Shown one piece after another: positions 57,623 to 64,000 of a stretch of DNA of 64,000 bases. The stretch's first letter is position 1. Each line of letters begins with the position of its first letter. A program made the translations under genes and the position numbers. Under the pieces are notes generated by a model. That model searched no databases, was not told where the DNA came from, and worked only from the letters and a program-made list of their open reading frames with translations. The stretch covers positions 1 through 64,000 of the forward strand of contig SXOA01000027.1 of assembly GCA_005778405.1 (NCBI GenBank). The letters run 5' to 3'. The stretch comes from Planctomycetaceae bacterium (GTDB lineage: Bacteria > Planctomycetota > Planctomycetia > Pirellulales > Pirellulaceae).

Positions 57623-58624
57623 ATGAACCGTTCATTTCACGCGTTTGCGGTCCTCTTGGTCTCTTTAGCCGGGGGGATGATTGCGGCGTTCTGGACCTCC
57701 ACGTTGCCGTCCGGGCGGCTCGTCGTCCATGCATCCAACCAAGACCATTCGCAGTCCCAGCCGCTCTTTTGTTCTTGCAATCCCGAGAGCTTTGGACGAC
57801 TCGAACAAGGCTGCGCGCGCGACAAGACGACGGGCGAACTTTACGGCTGCGGACTGGGCCTCGGAAAAAACGGCACGAACGATAAATCCGTCATTGGCAG
57901 AACTGCGCATTCCGCCACATGTTCCCTTATCAAAGGAACCGTTGCCCTTCGCGACGCAGTCGCCGGAATCCCCTGGCACGAACTCGCCGAAAACTCTAAG
58001 CGGCTGGAAGCGGGACTCGCGGCTGTTCAGGAGAGGTTGCCGATTGCGGATTCAGCGCCAACTGAGATTTCGGATCGGTCGCACGAACAGGAATATGCTG
58101 CCGCCGAGTTGGCCGCTGCTGGTTTTGATCCCAGCGGGCCAAATACTAGCTGGCTGCATCTCAACGAGCGTTTGGCGCCGTTGCATCGTTCGATTTCGGC
58201 CGACGTATTCCGCCGGGCAACAGAATCAATACTGACTGGGCTGAAACTCATGGATCGCCGTTGGCAGCGCGAGTCGCGATTGTGGCTGGTGGAAAACGGA
58301 CTACATCGTCAATGGGATGCCGTCGAAGAAGCGGTATTGGCCGAAGAGCGACTCGCCAAAGCCCGCTGGCAGTTTGAGGAGCAAGATTTCGACCGTTGGT
58401 TCGAAGATTTTCCCCCTTCTATTACCCGCCCCAACCGGCTGATGAACCCCATCGAGCCGAAAGATGATTCCGAGGACTCACGCCGAATCATCCTCGCAAC
58501 CGCTAAAGCCCTCGAAATCCTCTCCGATCTGCTGCATCACACTGCCGCGAACTTAACACGCCAAGCGGAACAAGATGTTGCAGAATTGCACAAGCTGAAA
58601 AGTGGGATTGAAGAACGTCGGTAA
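57623..58624 (+). CDS. hypothetical secreted protein
   Basis: A 333-residue protein from ATG 57623, with AGGGAAG upstream; GTG 57617 is a second option. The signal peptide is FHAFAVLLVSLAGGMIAAFW. The mature N-terminus contains several Cys (FCSCNPESFGRLEQGC, GELYGCGLG), which may bind metal or form disulfides. The second half is helical and charged (WQRESRLWLVENGLHRQWDA, ERLAKARWQFEEQDFDRWFE), with coiled-coil character to the end. No family is recognised. Its position after the C1 pair (divergent) is not informative. Confidence 0.7.
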   Translation: MNRSFHAFAVLLVSLAGGMIAAFWTSTLPSGRLVVHASNQDHSQSQPLFCSCNPESFGRLEQGCARDKTTGELYGCGLGLGKNGTNDKSVIGRTAHSATCSLIKGTVALRDAVAGIPWHELAENSKRLEAGLAAVQERLPIADSAPTEISDRSHEQEYAAAELAAAGFDPSGPNTSWLHLNERLAPLHRSISADVFRRATESILTGLKLMDRRWQRESRLWLVENGLHRQWDAVEEAVLAEERLAKARWQFEEQDFDRWFEDFPPSITRPNRLMNPIEPKDDSEDSRRIILATAKALEILSDLLHHTAANLTRQAEQDVAELHKLKSGIEERR

Positions 58625-59070
58625 TGGTTTTCCCGGACGTTTGCTTGTTTCTCATCGAGCGACGACAATTCAGTGCTTCATCTAACCAATTGATTCTAAG
58701 CTACTGCCTGCAAACACTTTGTGTCGATGCTTGCGGCCTCGCTCAGTGGCCAGTTACCCCCGTCGCGTGCAATCGAATCGCGATCAGGATCGCCATGTCC
58801 CGCCTTTCGTGCGTCCTGGCACTGCAATTGCTTTAACTCGTTTGCCTATCGATTTTTGCACACTGCAGGATCTTGCCGAATCCCAACCTTGCAGGTATTG
58901 GTTGGCATCGGCAGCGCTAAATTTCGGCTTTTTTGCTGGCAGAGTTACGCTCCGCCAAATAAAATAGAGGCTGGCCGTCGGTACGTGGTCGAGGCTCCGC
59001 GTTCTGCTGGTGTTTAGGATTGGAACAGGCAAGGCTCATCCGAATCTTTTTTGTGCTTGGAGTGAACGTC
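58625..59070. other. 446-base intergenic region before the VWA gene
   Basis: No supported gene; overlapping short open frames have different compositions and no ribosome binding sites. GCGATC-AG-GATCGC (about 58781-58794) is a short symmetric element. The GGAG of the next gene lies at its end. Confidence 0.4.
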
Positions 59071-62000
59071 ATGACAAAACGCAGTCAGTTGGCGCTGGCT
59101 TTTCTGCCGGCGGTGATGCTGGCTTTGGTTGCTTCCTCAGCCCATGCGGCGGAGAAGGCAAGGCTCGCCACTTTTGAAAAGGCACCTGGCGAAAGCTATT
59201 TCGCTTTGAGCCTGATTCCGGAAGTGCAGAGCAGCCAACAGGCGCACGAGGTCGTCGTCCTGCTGGATACTTCCGCCAGCCAGGTCGGCGCATACCGCGA
59301 CGACAGCGTGGCCGCGCTGCAAAGCATGCTGCGGCATCTCAACAAGAGCGATAAGGTGAGCCTGATGGCTCTCGACCTGCGAGCCGTTCCCATGAGCGAA
59401 GGGTTCGTCGCTCCCAATGGCGAAGCAATGATGGCCGCTATTGCCAAGTTGCAGGCCCGTGTCCCACTGGGGGCGACCGATCTGGAAGCCGGCCTCCGCA
59501 GCGCGATGACCAGCTTTGCCAAGGATTCCACCGCTTCGAAGAGCGTTGTTTACATCGGCGATGGAATTAGCCGGGCCAACCTTTTGATTGGCGAAGACTA
59601 TACAAAACTGGTGACGGATCTGGCGGCTAACAAAGTCGCGGTTTCCAGCCTGGCGATTGGCCGCGAGCAGAATATTCAAATTCTGGCCGCGATTTCCAAC
59701 CTGACTGGCGGCATGGTGCAGGTCGATAACGGAGCTGCCGGCGTCGCCGAAGCTGCTGGCAAATTGATGGCGAAGATTGCCGACGGGACCGTCATTTGGC
59801 CGAAGTCGGTCGAGTTCTCCGCCGGGCTGTCGGAAGTTCTGCCCAAGGCGGTCCCCCCGCTTCGCTTGGACCGCGACACGATTGTGCTCGGCAAGGTGAA
59901 CGGCACCGGCACCCAGGAAATTGTCGTTAAGGCTGACCTGAATGGTAAGGAAATCGAGTTGAAGTGGTCGGTTCGTCCCGAAGCTTCCAGTGACGACTTT
60001 GCTTTTCTCCCCAAACTGATTGACGACGCTCGCGCTGATGACGGGCTCTCTTTGCCCACGCTCGGCTCGGCGGGGCTGAAAGAGGCCCGCTATATCACCA
60101 ACCAAAGTGCCGAAGAGTTGACCCGGCTTGGTCATGCCGCGCTCGCCTCCGGCGATGTCCCAGGTGCCCTTAGCGCTGCCCAGGCCGCGCTGGCTCGCGA
60201 CCCGAATCATCCCGGTGCCAAGGCTCTCAAGTCGGCTGCCGAAAAGGCCGTTTCGACCAAGAAAACGGATGGCAAGAACGCCCGCGAAGAGAATCGCGGC
60301 GACAGCCAATCGGGCGTCTACTTCGTGAATTTTGAAGCGCCGGAAAGCGCTGAAAGCTCGGCTTTGATTGACGAAGTCCTGGCCCAGCCCGAGCGGATTT
60401 TGGACACAACGGAGAACGAACGCAAAGTTCAGGAAGGGCTGATCAAAGCCCAAGTTGAAAAAGAGCTCTCGGATGCTCGCGATCAGATGGGTTCTGACCC
60501 CGATGGTGCGTCGCAAAACCTCAAGGCCAAGGCGGAAATCGTCAAGCTCTCTCCCGCGTTGAGCGCTGAAGTTCGCAGCCAGTTGCTCAGCCAGATTCAA
60601 AACGCAATTCGCGAGGCCAGCCGTCAGAGTGGCGTGGTCAAGGATAAGATTGCCCGCGAGCGAGAGCGGGAAGCGCAAGCCCGCGAGCAGTTACGGATCG
60701 TTCGTGACTTGGACCTCAAGACTCAAAAGCTCAAACAGGTGATGGATCGCTTTGATGCATTGATGGAAGAAGGGAATTACAAGGACGCTGATGAACTTGT
60801 TCGCCCCGAAGTCGAAAAGTTGGCGCCAAATTCCACCATCGCTGCCGTCGTTAACGCTTCGGGCCAGATGCAGCGGTACGACTCAGAACTCGAGCAAATC
60901 CGGTTGTTGCGGCATCGCAATTTCCTGGCTGCTTTGCACCAGGTGGAAATTGCCCTGGTTCCTTTCCCGGATGAACCGCCGATCGTTTACCCCTCGGCAG
61001 AAAAGTGGGAAGAGATTTCTCGCAGTCCGTGGCGGAGCTTCCGCTCCAGCGCCGTCGATATCGCCGGTAAAGGCAAGAGCAAGGAACAGCGGATTCTCGA
61101 CGCCCTCGAAGCCGATGTGGACTTGGACTATCCCGAAACGCCTCTCAAGGAAGTTATTGAGGATTTGAAAGAACGGTTCGGCATTCCGATTGTTCTGGCC
61201 ACCAAAAAGCTCGAAGAAGCGGCCATCAATCTGGAAACACCCGTTACCGTGAATTTCAAGCAAATCAGCTTGCGAGCCGGTTTGCGAAACATGCTCGGCG
61301 AGCTGGGGCTGACCTATCTCATCAAGGATGAAGTGATGCAGATCACCACGCCGGAAGACGCGGGCAGCCAACTCATTACCAAGGTTTATCGCGTCGGCGA
61401 CCTCGTGGTGCCGATTGCCCCGAACTCCAACCTCTTCGGCCTCGGCGGTCAGGGTGGCCTGAACGGCGGTGGTGGTGGTCAGGGTGGTTTCGGCGGCGGC
61501 ATGGGTGGGGGTGGTGGCGGTGGCTTGGGTGGCGGCCTGGGTATGGGTGGTGGCGGCGGTGGAATGATGGGTGGTGGCGGTGGAATGTTCGCCGTTGAGG
61601 ACGATCTCTCGCTCGGCACCAAAAAGGAATCGGTCAAGCCAGAAGTGGCCCCGGCCGCTCCTCGCGTTCAGCTTCCGAAAGTCACGGGCAAGCGGCTCAG
61701 CCCGAAGGGTTCGTGGGACAATCTCTTCCAAAGCGAAAGGGACGAGATTTCCAAGTCAAAGGACGAGATGCAACTGCGGCAGATTCTGGCCGACGTGCGC
61801 GAGACAACTCGCAAGCTGGTCGCGGAAAAGAAGTTTGGCGAAGTCCGCACCATGATTCAGTCTTCGCTGAAGCACGGACTGGTGGAATCCTGGATGTACG
61901 AAGCGATGGGGCTCGCCATTCAGGCTGACCCGGCTGCTCCCGCGGATGAACTCGAGCGGGCTTTGATGTCCGCGATCGATCTGGCCGGCAACGAAGAACA

Positions 62001-63108
62001 GGTTCTGTATGTGGCGGAATACATGGCTCGTTGCGGACTGAAGGCTCGTTCTCTCAAGCTCTATCAGCAAGTTTCCAAAACCAGCCCCGCCCGGATTGAA
62101 CCCTACCTGCAAGGGCTCACTTTGGCGAAGTCGCTGAATGATGTCTCGGGCATTAAGTGGGCCTGTGTCGGTCTCCTCAGCCAGTCCTGGTCGAAGGAAG
62201 ATCAGAAAGTGGGAGAGGATGCGTTCCGCGTTGCCAAGGCAACCTACGAATCGCTACTCAAGGAAGAGCGCAAGTCCGAGGCCGATGCCTTTAACAAGGC
62301 GGTACAAGTTGCCATGTCCCGCGATGTGGTGGTCAAGGTGAACTGGACCGGCGACGCGGATGTGGACATGACGGTGATCGGGCCTTCAGGAACCATCTGT
62401 TCGATGCGCAATCCGCGGTCGATTGATGGCGGCGTCTTTTTTGGAGACGCCTCTGCGGCTGATCTGGGGACTTCCGCCGATGGTTATACGGAAATGTATG
62501 CTTGCGGCGAAGGATTCAAGGGCCAATACCGAGTGCTTCTCCGCACGGCCTGGGGTATGCCTACGCAAAAACAAGTGACAGTGACCGTTTACACGCACTT
62601 TGGAACCGACAAGCAGACGTTTGAGCAACAGCAGGTCAAACTGGGGGACAAGGACGCTCAGGTGATTTTTGCCCTCAACGAAGGCCGCCGTAAGGAAGCT
62701 CTGCCGGAAGCTCAAGTGGCCCAGGCCGCCAAGGTTCAGAATGCCTTCAACCGGGCGATTCTGGCCCAGCAAATGGGACAGTTCAGTGACTCGGGGGCTG
62801 CCCAAAACTTCGGTGCGGCCCAACGGCTGTTTGGCAACAATGGCCTGGGCTTCTTCGGTCGCGGTGCGGTCGGCTATCGTCCGGTGATTATTACGTTGCC
62901 GGAAGGTGCCAACTTCAGCACCACCGCGGTAATCTCGGCCGACCGTCGTTATGTCCGCGTGTCGCCGGCTCCGACGTTCTCCCTGGTCAGCGAAGTCTCC
63001 ACGTTTAACTTCGTCACTGGTGCCGGAAACACTCAAGGCGGCGGACAAGGCGGCGGACAAGGCGGTGGTGGTTTCGGTGGTGGTGGAGGTGGCGGCGGGC
63101 TTTTCTAA
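59071..63108 (+). CDS. giant secreted VWA / STN / DUF2135-like / glycine-rich protein
   Basis: A 1345-residue protein from ATG 59071, behind GGAG and with a signal peptide (LALAFLPAVMLALVASSAHA). Residues about 55-230 are a von Willebrand A domain with an intact MIDAS (DTSAS 66-70; GATDLEAG). About 400-560 are coiled coil. Residues 680-770 (DVDLDYPETPLKEVIEDLKE) resemble an STN/secretin N-domain. Residues 787-843 are almost pure Gly with Leu/Met/Gln. Residues about 1088-1190 (DADVDMTVIGPSGTICSMRN and FFGDASAADLG) look like a DUF2135/YfaP-like beta-sandwich. The last 24 residues are glycine-rich again. It is exported and probably builds a surface or periplasmic polymer. An intrinsic terminator follows. 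Confidence 0.78.
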   Translation: MTKRSQLALAFLPAVMLALVASSAHAAEKARLATFEKAPGESYFALSLIPEVQSSQQAHEVVVLLDTSASQVGAYRDDSVAALQSMLRHLNKSDKVSLMALDLRAVPMSEGFVAPNGEAMMAAIAKLQARVPLGATDLEAGLRSAMTSFAKDSTASKSVVYIGDGISRANLLIGEDYTKLVTDLAANKVAVSSLAIGREQNIQILAAISNLTGGMVQVDNGAAGVAEAAGKLMAKIADGTVIWPKSVEFSAGLSEVLPKAVPPLRLDRDTIVLGKVNGTGTQEIVVKADLNGKEIELKWSVRPEASSDDFAFLPKLIDDARADDGLSLPTLGSAGLKEARYITNQSAEELTRLGHAALASGDVPGALSAAQAALARDPNHPGAKALKSAAEKAVSTKKTDGKNAREENRGDSQSGVYFVNFEAPESAESSALIDEVLAQPERILDTTENERKVQEGLIKAQVEKELSDARDQMGSDPDGASQNLKAKAEIVKLSPALSAEVRSQLLSQIQNAIREASRQSGVVKDKIAREREREAQAREQLRIVRDLDLKTQKLKQVMDRFDALMEEGNYKDADELVRPEVEKLAPNSTIAAVVNASGQMQRYDSELEQIRLLRHRNFLAALHQVEIALVPFPDEPPIVYPSAEKWEEISRSPWRSFRSSAVDIAGKGKSKEQRILDALEADVDLDYPETPLKEVIEDLKERFGIPIVLATKKLEEAAINLETPVTVNFKQISLRAGLRNMLGELGLTYLIKDEVMQITTPEDAGSQLITKVYRVGDLVVPIAPNSNLFGLGGQGGLNGGGGGQGGFGGGMGGGGGGGLGGGLGMGGGGGGMMGGGGGMFAVEDDLSLGTKKESVKPEVAPAAPRVQLPKVTGKRLSPKGSWDNLFQSERDEISKSKDEMQLRQILADVRETTRKLVAEKKFGEVRTMIQSSLKHGLVESWMYEAMGLAIQADPAAPADELERALMSAIDLAGNEEQVLYVAEYMARCGLKARSLKLYQQVSKTSPARIEPYLQGLTLAKSLNDVSGIKWACVGLLSQSWSKEDQKVGEDAFRVAKATYESLLKEERKSEADAFNKAVQVAMSRDVVVKVNWTGDADVDMTVIGPSGTICSMRNPRSIDGGVFFGDASAADLGTSADGYTEMYACGEGFKGQYRVLLRTAWGMPTQKQVTVTVYTHFGTDKQTFEQQQVKLGDKDAQVIFALNEGRRKEALPEAQVAQAAKVQNAFNRAILAQQMGQFSDSGAAQNFGAAQRLFGNNGLGFFGRGAVGYRPVIITLPEGANFSTTAVISADRRYVRVSPAPTFSLVSEVSTFNFVTGAGNTQGGGQGGGQGGGGFGGGGGGGGLF

Positions 63109-63140
63109 TCCACGTAAGAACTACTTACTAACAAATCCCA

Positions 63141-63169
63141 AGCCGCGGCTAGGTGCCGCGGCTTTTTTT
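63141..63169 (+). terminator. intrinsic terminator after the VWA gene
   Basis: AGCCGCGGC (63141-63149), a 5-base loop, GCCGCGGCT (63155-63163) and seven T. It ends the VWA transcript 32 bases after the stop. Confidence 0.88.
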
Positions 63170-63193
63170 GCGCGAGTGTTTCTCGGTCGCGGG

Positions 63194-63748
63194 CTACGAA
63201 TTCACGGGTCCTGTGGGATAGGCCTCATCGGCCTCGCGTTCAGCAGCGAGATAAAATGCCGGAGGCGGAATTGGCTGGCCGTCCGCCTTGGCGACGTCGT
63301 ACATGCCAAACGCGCGGATCATTGCCAGAAAATTGATCGGCTCAAACAGCGGCCCGCTGGGGAACCGGTCATCAAGAAAGGCAAACATCATCTCTACTTC
63401 CGCCTGCAATTCCAGGCCGATGTGGCTGGTGAGCGAAGCAATCGCTCCGTCTTTTTGCATGTCCTGGACGACGGCCGTGTAACGGAGTTGGTCGCCGGGA
63501 AAGGCATGGCGGTGAAAGACCGCCTTCCCAACCTTTGCCAGCACCACGCGAGCCTCAAAGCCGCTCACTTCGCCGATCAAAAGTCCCGCCGTTTGCGCCA
63601 TTCCTTCGATGACGAGTGAATTGGGAAATACCGGAAACCCCGGCAGGTACTCGTCGAGTTCTTCTTCGACGATGCTGACATTCTTGAGCGTGACCGCGCG
63701 TTTGCCGCGCTCAAACTCCACGAATTTATCGATCCAGAACCAGCGCAT
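63194..63748 (-). CDS. FabZ-like hotdog protein with altered active-site His
   Basis: A 184-residue protein from ATG 63748 (MRWFWIDKFVEF). KNVSIVEEELDEYLPGFPVF then PNSLVIEGMAQTAGLLIG is the FabZ hotdog helix region. In FabZ the catalytic His lies in QGHFPG; here the aligned segment is DEYLPG with Tyr34. The second catalytic residue, Glu48 (VIEGMAQ), is kept. KVGKAVFHRHAFPGDQLRY follows as in FabZ. The missing His suggests loss of dehydratase activity or a different reaction. It is co-directional with the carrier-protein-like gene after 99 bases, which supports an acyl-related role. A repeat copy sits 13 bases upstream of its start. Confidence 0.78.
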   Translation of the reverse strand: MRWFWIDKFVEFERGKRAVTLKNVSIVEEELDEYLPGFPVFPNSLVIEGMAQTAGLLIGEVSGFEARVVLAKVGKAVFHRHAFPGDQLRYTAVVQDMQKDGAIASLTSHIGLELQAEVEMMFAFLDDRFPSGPLFEPINFLAMIRAFGMYDVAKADGQPIPPPAFYLAAEREADEAYPTGPVNS

Positions 63749-63760
63749 GGCAGCCGAGGC

Positions 63761-63847
63761 AAAATGACGAAGTTCGAATGACAAACGACGAACGAATAAC
63801 CCATGGCAAATTTCATTCGCCATTCGTCATTCGAATTTCGTCATTTC
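63761..63847. repeat. ATTCGTCATTCG-family inverted repeat, copy 4
   Basis: Left units AAATGACGAAG, TCGAATGACAA and ACGAATAACC; right units TTTCATTCGCCATTCGTCAT and TCGAATTTCGTCATTT. It lies between the carrier-protein gene and the FabZ-like gene, 13 bases before the latter's start codon. Confidence 0.8.
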
Positions 63848-64000
63848 TTACGCTCCCACTTTGGACTCGATGTATCGGCACAGCGCACTGACCGTGATCA
63901 GGTTGCTGAAATCCCGGATTTGTGGGTTGGCTTCGAAAACCGCGAAGTCCGCAAACGGCATTCGCTTCTTGAGCTCGGCAATTCCCGCGGAAGTTACTTT
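63848..64000 (-). CDS. acyl-carrier-protein-like gene, 3' end only
   Basis: The last 50 codons and stop of a gene running off the right edge. The C-terminal LITVSALCRYIESKVGA resembles the final helix of acyl carrier proteins (ITVxxLCxYIE). The DSL phosphopantetheine site would lie outside the window. The preceding ELKKRMPFADFAVFEANPQI is longer than in classical AcpP. The FabZ-like neighbour on the same strand fits an acyl pathway. Confidence 0.6.
   Translation of the reverse strand, partial: KVTSAGIAELKKRMPFADFAVFEANPQIRDFSNLITVSALCRYIESKVGA

Overview
The window looks like a piece of a planctomycete chromosome (phylum Planctomycetota; class or order not resolvable by eye). The signs are families that are common or nearly confined there: a DUF1501 protein, a TIGR03009-type protein, a Ser/Thr kinase with a TPR tail, proteins with the 'DLNPY-ASP' N-terminus, a giant VWA/STN/glycine-rich secreted protein, and the H4MPT-linked C1 genes fae and a methylene-H4MPT dehydrogenase. 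GC is high across most of the window and visibly lower around 19.9-22.5 kb. I saw no rRNA, tRNA, CRISPR array or complete prophage.

Layout. 0-2.1 kb: 3' end of a calcium-binding RTX-repeat protein, a mazEF toxin-antitoxin pair and a small orphan gene. 2.1-5.5 kb: PolX DNA polymerase, a nucleoside hydrolase and a bifunctional-nuclease-domain protein. 5.6-9.7 kb: translation genes rpsL, rpsG, fusA, rpmI and rplT. fusA is split from rpsG by an intrinsic terminator, and rpmI-rplT lacks infC. 9.7-19.8 kb: manA, a LmbE deacetylase framed by a 30-bp inverted repeat, a TIGR03009-type protein, a PPi-type phosphofructokinase behind a structured leader that hides its ribosome binding site, a pentapeptide-repeat protein, an rRNA/tRNA methyltransferase and two tandem paralogous envelope proteins.

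19.8-22.5 kb is an AT-richer accessory patch. It holds a gene-free block full of small inverted repeats, a DUF5677-like gene and a gene joining a phage-Mu-gpF-like head-protein motif to HEAT repeats. 22.6-33.7 kb: CopA copper ATPase, a large kinase-TPR protein, RsfS, a phosphodiesterase-like enzyme, and a translationally coupled pair (TPR-AAA ATPase, then TPR-membrane protein). 33.8-42.6 kb: probable sugar-acid or secreted-carbohydrate catabolism (two enolase-superfamily enzymes, DUF1593, DUF1501, an MFS carrier, and an M24 hydrolase lacking most metal ligands). 42.6-44.5 kb: two TatA-like genes, then a frameshifted REP-associated transposase bracketed by its own inverted repeats. 44.8-54.2 kb: HtrA-like protease, FHA-GAF-PP2C phosphatase, YceI, truncated globin, aldo/keto reductase and acetyl-xylan-esterase-like hydrolase. 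54.4-57.3 kb: ECF-like sigma factor and the C1 pair. 57.6-64 kb: a secreted orphan, the 1345-residue VWA protein, a FabZ-like protein and the 3' end of a carrier-protein-like gene.

Several dispersed short repeat families sit between genes. The clearest, built from ATTCGTCATTCG and its complement, lies directly upstream of start codons at five places. Gene starts were chosen by family length, signal peptides and ribosome binding sites. All functions are assigned by reading motifs and composition, without database searches.
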